A program made the translations under genes and the position numbers. Source: Muribaculaceae bacterium (GTDB lineage: Bacteria > Bacteroidota > Bacteroidia > Bacteroidales > Muribaculaceae). Taken from it: a DNA stretch of 64,000 nt. This document shows positions 9,310 through 17,375 of the stretch, piece after piece; position 1 is the first letter of the stretch, and each line of letters begins with the position of its first letter. The DNA is taken from positions 124,001 to 188,000 of the forward strand of contig JAFZRJ010000014.1 of the NCBI GenBank assembly GCA_017619935.1, given 5' to 3'. The notes beneath the pieces were generated by a model. That model did not search any database. It was not told the DNA's origin and saw only the letters and a program-made list of their open reading frames with translations.

Positions 9310-9356
9310 TTCTCGGAGCTCTCTGAGACCTCTGAGTTCTCCGAGAGCTCCGAGAA
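9310..9356. terminator. Bidirectional hairpin built of 9-nt CTCNGAGNN units
   Basis: A 14-bp perfect stem (9310-9323 with 9343-9356) lies between the convergent LRR and M28 genes. The stretch 9312-9356 is also five tandem 9-nt units of the form CTCNGAGNN, each with a palindromic core. Confidence 0.75.
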
Positions 9357-9373
9357 AAGTACTGGCCCCGTCA

Positions 9374-10351
9374 CTAGAAGTTGTAAATGATATTGGAGAG
9401 CGTTTGCCCAACGGCTTTGAGAGTTACGGGGTCGATGGCATCGAGGGTGTCGTGTGTGGTGTGCCATCCGTCAAAGAATCCATCGCCACGCATGTCGATG
9501 ATGTCAATGCAAGGGATGCCAGCCTTGTTCACCACCACATGGTCGTCGGTCACACCACCGCCGCCATCCTGAACGAAGAACTGCCCAAAACCTGCATCTT
9601 GTGCGGTTTCCCACACCAGAGTCACCACACTGGGAGCATTATACTGTGAGTAGTATTCAGGAGCGAACCGTGCACCATGTGCCCCCACCATGTCGAGCAA
9701 AATGCCGAATGACGGAGCATAACTGTCGCCCATGAACGACCTGAAATCACGTGCCCAAGCCTGTGTACCCAGCGCCCAACTGTCCTCATTGTCGTAATCG
9801 CCCCAGTCCTCGACATCCACCAGCAGCAAATCCACGCCTATGGCGGGGCGGTTCTCGTGCATGATTCGCGCCAACTCAAGAATGACAGCCGTTCCACTGG
9901 CGGCATCATTAGCCCCCATGACAGACTCTTTATGCTTGGTTGGGTCCTCGTCCTTATCGGCCCATGGACGGCAATCCCAGTGAGCCAGCAACAAGATGCG
10001 CTGGGTGGCGTCGGGATTGATGACACCTACCATGTTTTGCGCCGTCAGATTTTTGCCGTCAAAGGTGGTTACATTCACCTGCTGCACATGCACCGTGTCG
10101 CAAAACTGGTTCAGGCGTGACTGAATATATTGAGCGCATGCGGTATGAGCGGGGGTCTGCGGCACACGCGGACCGAACTCGCATTGCGCTTGCAAAAAAT
10201 GATAAGCGCTGTCGGCGACAAACTCCACAAATTGTTGAGCCGCACCGTTATCCGAAGACCCGGAATTTGTGTTCACTGTGCGTCCATTGCACGACAATGT
10301 CATCGCAACGAAAGCCATGTTGGCCAAGAACAAAGTCATTTTCATCAGCAT
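9374..10351 (-). CDS. M28 family zinc peptidase / glutaminyl cyclase-like protein
   Basis: This 325-residue exported protein belongs to the M28 fold shared by aminopeptidases and glutaminyl-peptide cyclotransferases. An N-terminal hydrophobic segment ends in TLSC near residue 20, possibly a lipoprotein site. The zinc ligands appear in order: LAHWDCRPWAD, GANDAASG, the VDVEDWG acidic segment, DMVGAHGARF, and DDHVVVNKAGIP near the C-terminus. The WD/DED pattern resembles glutaminyl cyclases as much as peptidases, so substrate is left open. It is downstream of secG on the same strand and converges with the LRR gene. Confidence 0.85.
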   Translation of the reverse strand: MLMKMTLFLANMAFVAMTLSCNGRTVNTNSGSSDNGAAQQFVEFVADSAYHFLQAQCEFGPRVPQTPAHTACAQYIQSRLNQFCDTVHVQQVNVTTFDGKNLTAQNMVGVINPDATQRILLLAHWDCRPWADKDEDPTKHKESVMGANDAASGTAVILELARIMHENRPAIGVDLLLVDVEDWGDYDNEDSWALGTQAWARDFRSFMGDSYAPSFGILLDMVGAHGARFAPEYYSQYNAPSVVTLVWETAQDAGFGQFFVQDGGGGVTDDHVVVNKAGIPCIDIIDMRGDGFFDGWHTTHDTLDAIDPVTLKAVGQTLSNIIYNF

Positions 10352-10370
10352 GGGGCATTAAACCAAAATA

Positions 10371-10405
10371 GCACGCACACGAGCAACAGGTGCGTGTGTG
10401 CGTGC
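10371..10405 (-). terminator. Hairpin downstream of secG
   Basis: The 10-bp stem GCACGCACAC / GTGTGCGTGC (10371-10380 with 10396-10405) is followed on the minus strand by a short T-rich tract. It probably ends or attenuates the secG transcript before the M28 gene. Confidence 0.5.
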
Positions 10406-10434
10406 AAACTACCAATTATGAAACGATTCTACTA

Positions 10435-10785
10435 TTACTTCTGAGTCGGAGCCTCTTGAGCGGGAGCGGCTTGCTGAGCCTCACCACCCGTGGGGAAGGA
10501 AGGAGCCTGAGTCTCGGTCTGAGTTGGGAGTTTCTTCACTTGTGGTGCACCCTCAATCATAGTGGGCGATTTCACAAATGCGCACATGATGCTCAACACA
10601 CAGATAAAAATGGCGAGACCCCATGTGGCTTTCTCCACAAAGTCGGTGGTCTGCTTTACACCAGCAAACTGGTTGTAACCACTCATGTTAGAAGCCAAAC
10701 CTCCACCTTTTGATTTTTGGATCAGGACAACGCCCACCAACAAAATTGAGGCGATAAGAATCAAAATTGCAAATACAGTGTACAT
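10435..10785 (-). CDS. secG: preprotein translocase subunit SecG
   Basis: This 116-residue membrane protein is the small subunit of the SecYEG translocon. It has two transmembrane helices, at about residues 3-22 and 55-75, joined by the typical cytoplasmic segment VVLIQKSKGGGLASN. The C-terminal tail is Pro/Ala/Gln/Thr-rich, as in other Bacteroidetes SecG proteins. It lies downstream of the conserved unknown gene at 10802-11578, after 16 bases, and so is the last gene of the sigma-54 activator-lptE-unknown-secG run. Confidence 0.93.
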   Translation of the reverse strand: MYTVFAILILIASILLVGVVLIQKSKGGGLASNMSGYNQFAGVKQTTDFVEKATWGLAIFICVLSIMCAFVKSPTMIEGAPQVKKLPTQTETQAPSFPTGGEAQQAAPAQEAPTQK

Positions 10786-10801
10786 CGATACAAATTATTT
10801 G

Positions 10802-11578
10802 TTAAATGTTATTTTTCTTTTGAATTAACACCAATTTTCGCAAAAATCGAATTTGGTCTGCAAAGTAAATACTTTTTTCTGGAAACTGCAAACTTAAAGT
10901 TTCAATAATTTCAAGTGCCTGCGAATATTTTTTTCTGGAGATATACATTTTTGCCAAACTTTCGGTGAGCATAGAGCTATCGACAAGCTCTGGTTTTTGC
11001 ACTTGATCGTTGGCAATTTCCTGCTTTTCTTCTTCATCAACATGACGGCGCGACGGGTCTTGGTCGGCCTGCAATTCCTGCACTTGATGCTGAGCAATGA
11101 ACTGGTTGATGAGCTCATCCTGCTCACTGGTCGCGCTCATGTCGGGTTGCCCCTGCTCGCTTTCCTGAGCGGCTAGCACATCGGCATAGTCGGGCGTCGG
11201 GTTAAAGATGGCCTGTTCCAGCGCCGCAATCTCCTTGGGGCTTGTACTGCCATAATTGTTGAGAAAGCGGTCGATGGTCGTGTCGGTATCAGGAGTGTCG
11301 GGCACAGTTTCCTCGGGATAGAAATGAGCGAAACTTTCCATGTTTTCGCCCAGCTGCGTGGCCAGCGCGCGACGGTCGGGGCTGGAGATGGCCAGCCGCG
11401 CCAACACATCTTCACGGTCGGGCGCATCGGGATTTCGCTTCAAGTAGAGCAGCAAGGGCACATTAAAATAGGGGTATTGTTCCATGACTTGCTGCAGCCA
11501 TTCACGGGTTACGGGACGATTCTCATCATCCAGCAACTGCCTTATCTCCTCCTTGAATGTCATCGTTTCGCCTGCCAT
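10802..11578 (-). CDS. conserved hypothetical protein, probably TPR-like
   Basis: I do not recognise a named family. The 258-residue product is helical, acidic and soluble, without signal peptide or membrane segment. Residues 1-60 form a helical N-terminal region (EEIRQLLDDENRPVTREWL), the middle is Gln/Asp/Glu-rich and probably disordered, and the last 60 residues look like a tetratricopeptide-type helix pair (LAKMYISRKKYSQALEIIETL). It sits between lptE (6 bases upstream) and secG, two envelope-biogenesis genes, so a link to envelope assembly is a guess from context. The start could also be the internal Met at residue 6. Confidence 0.75.
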   Translation of the reverse strand: MAGETMTFKEEIRQLLDDENRPVTREWLQQVMEQYPYFNVPLLLYLKRNPDAPDREDVLARLAISSPDRRALATQLGENMESFAHFYPEETVPDTPDTDTTIDRFLNNYGSTSPKEIAALEQAIFNPTPDYADVLAAQESEQGQPDMSATSEQDELINQFIAQHQVQELQADQDPSRRHVDEEEKQEIANDQVQKPELVDSSMLTESLAKMYISRKKYSQALEIIETLSLQFPEKSIYFADQIRFLRKLVLIQKKNNI

Positions 11579-11584
11579 AGTTCA

Positions 11585-12100
11585 TTACCAGTCACCGAGT
11601 GTCGCGTTAAAAATCAGGTCGGTAAGGTCCTTGCAAATCTGATTGCACAACTCGTCCTGCACATCGGTGAGCATCTCGCTGCTTGAGAAGTCGCGATAGG
11701 CCGAGAAGGACTCATCTTTCGACAAATTGGGGTTCTTGTTATTGATATACCTCACACGCACAGTAATGGTGAGACGCGTCTGACTTGCATAAGCATCCTC
11801 GCCCACGGCTTGTGGCGAGAGGTTGTAGCCGGTAATCTCGCCTTCCATGCGTAAGTCGGTATTGTTGTTGTCGATTACACGCAATCGTGTCTGCTGATCG
11901 ACCATATCAATCAACTTGTTCTCAAAAAGTTGCTGCAAAGGCGGATAAACCAGCGCGGCCCGAATGGGGAAGTCGCCAAATGAGATGGTCTTGTACACGC
12001 TATAGTCAATGGACGCACCATTGAACGTGTACTTGGGTATGCAGGCCGGCACCACCAGCAGCAACACCACGAGGGTCGCTATGACCGAAGCCCGTTTCAT
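11585..12100 (-). CDS. lptE: LptE family lipopolysaccharide-assembly lipoprotein
   Basis: This 171-residue protein resembles LptE, the outer-membrane lipoprotein that plugs LptD and helps insert lipopolysaccharide. The start is the ATG at 12098-12100, whose ATGA overlaps the stop of the sigma-54 activator; it opens a lipoprotein signal peptide ending in VPAC near residue 20. The frame also runs further upstream inside that gene, but those codons make no signal. The mature part has the mixed sheet-helix pattern of the family, with a C-terminal helix starting VQDELCNQICKDL. The four-base overlap suggests translational coupling. Confidence 0.85.
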   Translation of the reverse strand: MKRASVIATLVVLLLVVPACIPKYTFNGASIDYSVYKTISFGDFPIRAALVYPPLQQLFENKLIDMVDQQTRLRVIDNNNTDLRMEGEITGYNLSPQAVGEDAYASQTRLTITVRVRYINNKNPNLSKDESFSAYRDFSSSEMLTDVQDELCNQICKDLTDLIFNATLGDW

Positions 12101-13371
12101 CGCCGTTCCAAACCGTATTGCTTGATTTTGCGATATAACGTACGTTCGCTGATTTTCAGCTGTTCGGCAGTTTTCTTGCGACGGCCACCGTTGCGACACA
12201 AGGCGTCAACAATGGCTTCGCGCTCGGTTTCCTCCAATGTTTTCCCTTGTGGGTCCTGGTTAGGGTGCACTTCGTAGGCATGCACCTCATCGACGTGACC
12301 CAAGTCTTGCGGTTCAGCCATCCGCATAGCGGCAGAATGAGGTGTATCGTGCATGATGGTAGGAGCCGTATCGCGGCGATAATCCAACTGATGCACTTCA
12401 CGTTGCAGGTCGTTCAAGTTGGCCGACACCCGCGTGGCGGCACGAGTGTCACCGCCAATGGCGGCCTTCACCTCATCAATCTCTTGCTGCAGTTGTTTGA
12501 TGAGCATGAAGAGGACCTCTCGCTCCTGCGTGTAGTTAAACTGCCCCTTATCGACGGTGACAGGCAGACTTCGCTTTCCGGCATTAGGAAGGTACTGGTT
12601 CAGCGTCTCACGATCGACAGTGTTGCCAGCTTCAAACAGGGCCACTTGCTGCACCACACTCTTCAATTCACGCACATTGCCCGGCCAACGATATTCCATT
12701 AACGCCTGACGTGCGTCCTCGGTCAGTTCCACTTCGGGCGAATGGGTGGTATCGGCAAAGTCGTGCATAAACTTGCGTGTGAGCAACAGGATGTCGCGTC
12801 CGCGATCACGCAACGACGGCACATTGATGAGCACCGTCGACAAGCGGTAATACAAGTCCTCACGGAAACGACCGTCCTTCACGGCATCCTCCATATTTTT
12901 GTTGGTGGCTGCCACAATACGGATATTGGTTTTCTGCACCGTGCTGCTGCCCACCTTCATAAATTCACCACTTTCCAACACACGCAACAGACGTGCCTGG
13001 GTGCTGAGCGGCATCTCGCCCACTTCGTCCAAGAATATCGTCCCACCATTGGCCTCCTCAAAGTAGCCCTTGTGGTCGTTTGTTGCTCCGGTAAATGAGC
13101 CTTTGACATGGCCGAAGAGTTCGCTGTCAATAGTGCCTTCAGGTATCGCGCCACAGTTCACGGCAATGTATTTGCCATGCTTGCGCGGGCTGTTTTCATG
13201 GATGATTTTCGGGAAGAATTCCTTACCCGTGCCACTCTCGCCCACCACCAGCACCGAGAGGTCGTGGGGAGCGACGCGCAAAGCACGACCCACGGCCGAA
13301 ATCAAGGCCTGCGAGTCGCCAATGATAGAAAAGCGCTGTTTCACGCGCTGTATTTCGTTAGGTATTGCCAT
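12097..13371 (-). CDS. sigma-54-dependent transcriptional activator without receiver domain
   Basis: This 424-residue bacterial enhancer-binding protein uses ATP to open promoters held by sigma-54 RNA polymerase. The AAA+ domain has Walker A GESGTGKE (44-51), the sigma-54-contacting loop as GSFTGA (91-96, where GAFTGA is usual) and Walker B TIFLDE (111-116). A Fis-type helix-turn-helix fills the last 40 residues (AEQLKISERTLYRKIKQYG). There is no N-terminal receiver, GAF or PAS domain, so it is PspF-like in layout. A linker of about 100 residues, with a probable coiled coil near 290-310, separates the two domains. It overlaps lptE by four bases and has its own TAnnTTTG promoter. Confidence 0.93.
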   Translation of the reverse strand: MAIPNEIQRVKQRFSIIGDSQALISAVGRALRVAPHDLSVLVVGESGTGKEFFPKIIHENSPRKHGKYIAVNCGAIPEGTIDSELFGHVKGSFTGATNDHKGYFEEANGGTIFLDEVGEMPLSTQARLLRVLESGEFMKVGSSTVQKTNIRIVAATNKNMEDAVKDGRFREDLYYRLSTVLINVPSLRDRGRDILLLTRKFMHDFADTTHSPEVELTEDARQALMEYRWPGNVRELKSVVQQVALFEAGNTVDRETLNQYLPNAGKRSLPVTVDKGQFNYTQEREVLFMLIKQLQQEIDEVKAAIGGDTRAATRVSANLNDLQREVHQLDYRRDTAPTIMHDTPHSAAMRMAEPQDLGHVDEVHAYEVHPNQDPQGKTLEETEREAIVDALCRNGGRRKKTAEQLKISERTLYRKIKQYGLERR

Positions 13372-13396
13372 CTGCTTTACAATTTATTTCAACTTG

Positions 13397-13404
13397 CAAA
13401 GTTA
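13397..13404 (-). promoter_or_regulatory. TAnnTTTG -7 box for the sigma-54 activator operon
   Basis: TAACTTTG on the minus strand lies 25 bases before the ATG at 13371. Confidence 0.7.
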
Positions 13405-13442
13405 CAAATTTTTCATGGATAATCGGCAAAAATGTCAGGGAA

Positions 13443-14489
13443 CTATCGGCGGATGGTCACCTCGCCTCGCAGAGCATGCTCCAGTTCACGCTTGACAGCC
13501 GTCACGTCCAGCCCTGCGCCGAAGAGGTACATCAACTTGGTGATGGCAGCTTCGCTGGTAATGTCATGACCGCTGATGACTCCAGCGGCAGTAAGGCTAT
13601 TTCCAGTCTCGTAAAGGGTGTCGTTCACACCACCATCCACGCATTGGGTCACGTTCAGTATCAAAATGCCGCGGCCTACGGCTTCACGAATCAAGTCGGT
13701 AAACCAACTATCACTGGGCCCGTTGCCCGCTCCGAAAGTTTTCAGCACGATACCCTTGATGCCGGGCGTCTGCAACAGGTGGCGCAAGGTGCTCTGAGTG
13801 ATGCCCGGATGCAGTTCCAGAAACATGACATTGGGGTCGAGCGAGGTGCGCACCACAAGCGGTTCGCTCTGAGCAGGGCGATAGAGGCAATCGGTTTGGA
13901 AAGTGACCGACAGCCCGATGCGTGCCAACGGAGGGAAATTATTGCTCTTGAACGCGTTGAAGTTGTCGGCGCTCATCTTGGTGCTGCGATTGCCACGCCA
14001 TAGTGAGTTGTTGAACAAAATAGCCACTTCCTGCACCATGGCATCGCCCTTGTCGTCGATGGCGGCAGCCACTTGCAGAGCCGTAATCAGGTTTTCCTCG
14101 CCATCGGTACGAACTTCGCCAATAGGCAATTGCGAACCAGTGATAATGACAGGCTTACGCAAGTTTTCAAGCATAAAACTGAGGGCCGACGCCGTAAAAG
14201 CCATCGTGTCGGTTCCGTGCAGCACCACAAAGCCGTCGTAACTGTCGTAGTTTTTCTCAATGGCCTGAGCAATCTCGCTCCAGTGCTTGGGGCTCATGTT
14301 GGCGCTGTCGATGGGCGGGTTGAACTGGATGTTGTCGATGTCATAGCCCAGTTTTTTCACCTTGGGCACATTGTCAATCAGGTGTGAAAAGTCAAACGGT
14401 TGAAGCGCATGAGTTGAAGCATTTTCAATCATGCCAATCGTTCCGCCAGTATATATAATAAGAATGCGAGGACGTAATTTAGTAGTCAT
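13443..14489 (-). CDS. ansA: type I L-asparaginase
   Basis: This 348-residue cytoplasmic enzyme hydrolyses L-asparagine to aspartate and ammonia. It carries both conserved signatures: YTGGTIGM at residues 13-20, with the nucleophile threonine, and VLHGTDTMAFTAS, with the second Thr-Asp pair, near residue 91. VIITGSQLPIGEVRTDG follows, as in AnsA-type enzymes. No signal peptide is present, which favours the type I class over periplasmic type II. A -7 box lies 41 bases upstream, so it is probably a single transcription unit between the sigma-54 activator operon and the esterase. Confidence 0.93.
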   Translation of the reverse strand: MTTKLRPRILIIYTGGTIGMIENASTHALQPFDFSHLIDNVPKVKKLGYDIDNIQFNPPIDSANMSPKHWSEIAQAIEKNYDSYDGFVVLHGTDTMAFTASALSFMLENLRKPVIITGSQLPIGEVRTDGEENLITALQVAAAIDDKGDAMVQEVAILFNNSLWRGNRSTKMSADNFNAFKSNNFPPLARIGLSVTFQTDCLYRPAQSEPLVVRTSLDPNVMFLELHPGITQSTLRHLLQTPGIKGIVLKTFGAGNGPSDSWFTDLIREAVGRGILILNVTQCVDGGVNDTLYETGNSLTAAGVISGHDITSEAAITKLMYLFGAGLDVTAVKRELEHALRGEVTIRR

Positions 14490-14530
14490 AGAGTAAATAG
14501 TAGGTTAACTAGTAATAATATTTGCAGCCA

Positions 14531-14538
14531 CAAAATTA
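14531..14538 (-). promoter_or_regulatory. TAnnTTTG -7 box for the asparaginase gene
   Basis: TAATTTTG on the minus strand, 41 bases upstream of the ATG at 14489. Confidence 0.6.
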
Positions 14539-14686
14539 AACAAAAATCTTGAAAATCACATAGCATTGTGCCATTGATAACAATTTTTATTTTTTGATGC
14601 TCACCTGATGGTCCATCATCAACCGCCACGCTCCGTCAATATCGGCCTTGGTCATCTCGCGCAATTCTTCCACCGAATGCCCTTTC

Positions 14687-15541
14687 TCACTGTTTGAAGG
14701 CCTTGCTGAAGAAGAGCAAATGATAGTCCAACGCATTGACCCAGTAGGTCCAGGTGTGGGCGCCGGGACGAATGATGAAATCGTGCTGAATGCCATGCTG
14801 GAGCAGGGCCTCATGCAAATTGATGTTGATTTCATAGAAAAAGTCGTCGGTCCCATCATCGATAATGATATGTTGCCCCGGTTTCAACGTGGGCACCAAG
14901 CTAATGACCGAATGCGACTGCCACACCTGCTCGTTACCGTCGTAGCTGCCCAACCGTTCATCAATGTGCCATTTCCCGGGATATCTGGAGATATCCACCC
15001 CACCGCTCATGCTACCACACGAGCCGAACACATCGGGATGCCGCCAGCCATTCCACAACGCTCCGTGGCCGCCCATACTCAGTCCCGTTATCGCACGCAT
15101 GGCCGGAGTGGCAACAGTGCGGTAGTGAGCATCGACATAATCGACCAGTTCCTTGGAAATGAAGGTCTCAAATTGGAACGTGGGGTCGACAGGAGAGTCA
15201 AAGTACCAACTGTCCTGCCCGTCGGGACAAACGATAAACGTGGCATAATGGCTAGCAAGACTGTCGAGGTTGGCTTTCTTGGGCCAGTCGCGGTAACTCC
15301 CGTAAGCGCCGTGAAGCAGATACAGCACCGGATAGCGTTCATCAGGTTTGGAGGTATCGAAATATTGTTGGGGGACAATCACCACGGTGGTGATGTCGCG
15401 CCCCATCTTGGCAGCATTCACCTGAACGGTGTCGGCCTGTGGCTTCGTTTTACAACAATGGTGGTCACACACCGGGGTTGCCGCCCACATCGCAACGCAG
15501 CCCAACAGCAGAGCCGAAAATAGCAAGTTGAATCTTTTCAT
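14687..15541 (-). CDS. secreted alpha/beta-hydrolase esterase (esterase D/CE1-like)
   Basis: This 284-residue exported protein belongs to the putative-esterase branch of the alpha/beta hydrolase fold. A signal peptide ends near residue 21 (VAMWAA). The nucleophile elbow is GLSMGGHG, the oxyanion region is YLLHGAYGSYRDW, and the catalytic histidine is likely in RPGAHTWTYW near the C-terminus. Feruloyl or acetyl-xylan esterases of this fold are common in gut Bacteroidales, but the substrate cannot be told. Its start overlaps the tadA stop by one base (TAATG). About 30 coding-like codons follow its stop in another frame. Confidence 0.88.
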   Translation of the reverse strand: MKRFNLLFSALLLGCVAMWAATPVCDHHCCKTKPQADTVQVNAAKMGRDITTVVIVPQQYFDTSKPDERYPVLYLLHGAYGSYRDWPKKANLDSLASHYATFIVCPDGQDSWYFDSPVDPTFQFETFISKELVDYVDAHYRTVATPAMRAITGLSMGGHGALWNGWRHPDVFGSCGSMSGGVDISRYPGKWHIDERLGSYDGNEQVWQSHSVISLVPTLKPGQHIIIDDGTDDFFYEININLHEALLQHGIQHDFIIRPGAHTWTYWVNALDYHLLFFSKAFKQ

Positions 15542-15990
15542 TATCTTTTGTTCTTAAAAAAATCCGTCATCAGTTGGACGCACTCATTGGCCAACACCCC
15601 ACCCTCAACCACGGTTTTCTTGTGGAATGGTTGGTCGCAGAAGATGTGGTAGCCACGTTTGTCGTCAGCAGCCCCATACACCACGCGGCTCACTTGGCTC
15701 CACCCTAGAGCGCCAGCACACATCAGGCACGGCTCAACGGTCACATATAGTGTGCAGTCGGTGAGGTATTTACCACCCAGGGTCCCCGCTGCGGCAGTGA
15801 TGGCCTGCATCTCGGCATGAGCGGTGACATCGGTGAGCCGTTCGGTCAGGTTGTGTCCCCTCGCCACGATGCGGCCACGGCACACCACAACCGCCCCGAT
15901 GGGCACTTCGTCGCACTCCATCGCCTTGTGCGCCTCATCGAGCGCCACCCGCATCCACCGTTCATCCTCCTTCGTCATAGTTTCTATCAT
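15541..15990 (-). CDS. tadA: tRNA adenosine(34) deaminase / nucleoside deaminase
   Basis: This 149-residue zinc enzyme deaminates adenosine, most likely A34 of tRNA-Arg to inosine. The zinc and catalytic residues are in THAEMQAI (H and E) and the VEPCLMCAGA motif (P-C-x-x-C). Other nucleoside deaminases share the fold, so exact substrate is inferred from length and motif spacing. The ATG at 15990 overlaps the methyltransferase stop as ATGA; the internal Met at 15978 (MTKEDERW) is a possible original start. It is followed directly by the esterase gene. Confidence 0.88.
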   Translation of the reverse strand: MIETMTKEDERWMRVALDEAHKAMECDEVPIGAVVVCRGRIVARGHNLTERLTDVTAHAEMQAITAAAGTLGGKYLTDCTLYVTVEPCLMCAGALGWSQVSRVVYGAADDKRGYHIFCDQPFHKKTVVEGGVLANECVQLMTDFFKNKR

Positions 15991-17372
15991 ATTTCTAAGG
16001 TCTCTTTAATAAGAGACACCCCAATCTTCTCAACAATGCCAGTTACTAGAGCATTGCCCATCAGAAAGGCCCTTCTTGTGTCACTTACACCAAATGTGTG
16101 ATTATCGGGGAACATGTTTAATCGTTCCAGTTCAATCGGAATCAATCGGCGATAGCGACCCGAAGGTGTGATAACTATATGCTTGAATCGAGAGGGGCTG
16201 TTACCTCCTTCTCCAGTTATTATTGTTCTAGATGGTTTATTAAGGTAATCAGGGAAAGCCATACTGCCTTCGCTGTAATCATATTCATAACCAGTTGCTT
16301 TATTAACTCGCTTTATTTTTTTACTACTTTTGAGATATTCCCATTTTTCTATTTCTTTATCATCAATAAAAAACTCTTTAGGAATATTCTTTTCACTTTC
16401 TAAGATTTGGCCTAAAGTCAGTTTGGGACCATTGTATTTTGCACTAGTATTGATGGAATAAACTTGTCTATTAATTATGATTCCAGTATTCTCAAACGGG
16501 CTATTTTTTACCCCTTTATTGAAATTGGCTGAAACCGTCGGTAAATCTCCATCTATGGTGAACGTGTGCCATTTATCTGAATAGTTGATGTAAATAGGCA
16601 AGGCATCAGCAATAGTTCCATTAAATAACAACCAGTCCTTTGGGTCACTAATTCTTTGGCCGATTGTGGAACTTGCTTTATAACCCAAAATATAGGTTCT
16701 TTTCCGTCTTTGTGGCATGCCGTATTCGGCAGCATTAACAACTCTCCACTCCACGATGTAACCTAAATCGGACAAAGAGGCCAAAATAATGGCAAAATCA
16801 CGACCACGTTGTGTCGCAGGTGATTTCAGCAAACGATCAACATTTTCAAAAAACAAATAATCAGGTTGATGCTTGCAATCATGCAAAATGCGATAAATCT
16901 GCCACCACAAAACACCCTTTTTCCCCTCAATACCACCTGACCGATTTAGTGTAGTTGCAACTGAGTAGTCTTGACAAGGGAATCCACCTACAAGCAAATC
17001 ACAATCGGGAATTTCCGACACATCAACAGTGGCAATATCCACATTGGAATGTCCCTCTGAGCCAAAACGCTTACAATAAACAATGCTTGCATCTTGTCGT
17101 TTTGTTGAAGGCTCCCACTGGTTGTTCCAAACAGTACAATACCGTTTGGATGCTCGCTCTAAACCGATACGAAAGCCACCTACTCCTGCAAATAATTCAA
17201 CCACTCTGATATCGCCTCGTTTTGCTGTAACTGCTTCAGGTGAAAAAAGTTCCAATTGCCTATAATGCGGAACTGTTTTTCTGCAATAATCTGCAATAGC
17301 CTCACAAAGGACATAGCCCTCTGAAGAAGCGTCAGTATATGGTTTTATCTGCTTGTTTCCCTTGTTTTTCAT
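15987..17372 (-). CDS. C5 cytosine-specific DNA methyltransferase, predicted GATC partner
   Basis: This 461-residue enzyme methylates cytosine C5 in DNA and should protect the host from the restriction enzyme encoded just upstream. All key motifs are visible: I as FAGVGGF (61-67), IV as FPCQDYS with catalytic C133, VI as ENV (176-178), VIII as QRRKRTYILGY, IX near RRLIPIELERLNMFP, and X as GNALVTGIVEKIG. The region between VIII and IX is the target-recognition part. The gene is clearly more A+T-rich than its neighbours, a sign of transfer. GATC specificity is inferred from the Sau3AI-like partner, not from this gene. It starts three bases after the partner stop. Confidence 0.95.
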   Translation of the reverse strand: MKNKGNKQIKPYTDASSEGYVLCEAIADYCRKTVPHYRQLELFSPEAVTAKRGDIRVVELFAGVGGFRIGLERASKRYCTVWNNQWEPSTKRQDASIVYCKRFGSEGHSNVDIATVDVSEIPDCDLLVGGFPCQDYSVATTLNRSGGIEGKKGVLWWQIYRILHDCKHQPDYLFFENVDRLLKSPATQRGRDFAIILASLSDLGYIVEWRVVNAAEYGMPQRRKRTYILGYKASSTIGQRISDPKDWLLFNGTIADALPIYINYSDKWHTFTIDGDLPTVSANFNKGVKNSPFENTGIIINRQVYSINTSAKYNGPKLTLGQILESEKNIPKEFFIDDKEIEKWEYLKSSKKIKRVNKATGYEYDYSEGSMAFPDYLNKPSRTIITGEGGNSPSRFKHIVITPSGRYRRLIPIELERLNMFPDNHTFGVSDTRRAFLMGNALVTGIVEKIGVSLIKETLEI

Positions 17373-17375
17373 AGA

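Noticed and set aside
13338-13353. parS-like TGTTTCACGCGCTG
   Set aside because: Only the left half matches the parS palindrome; the right half does not.
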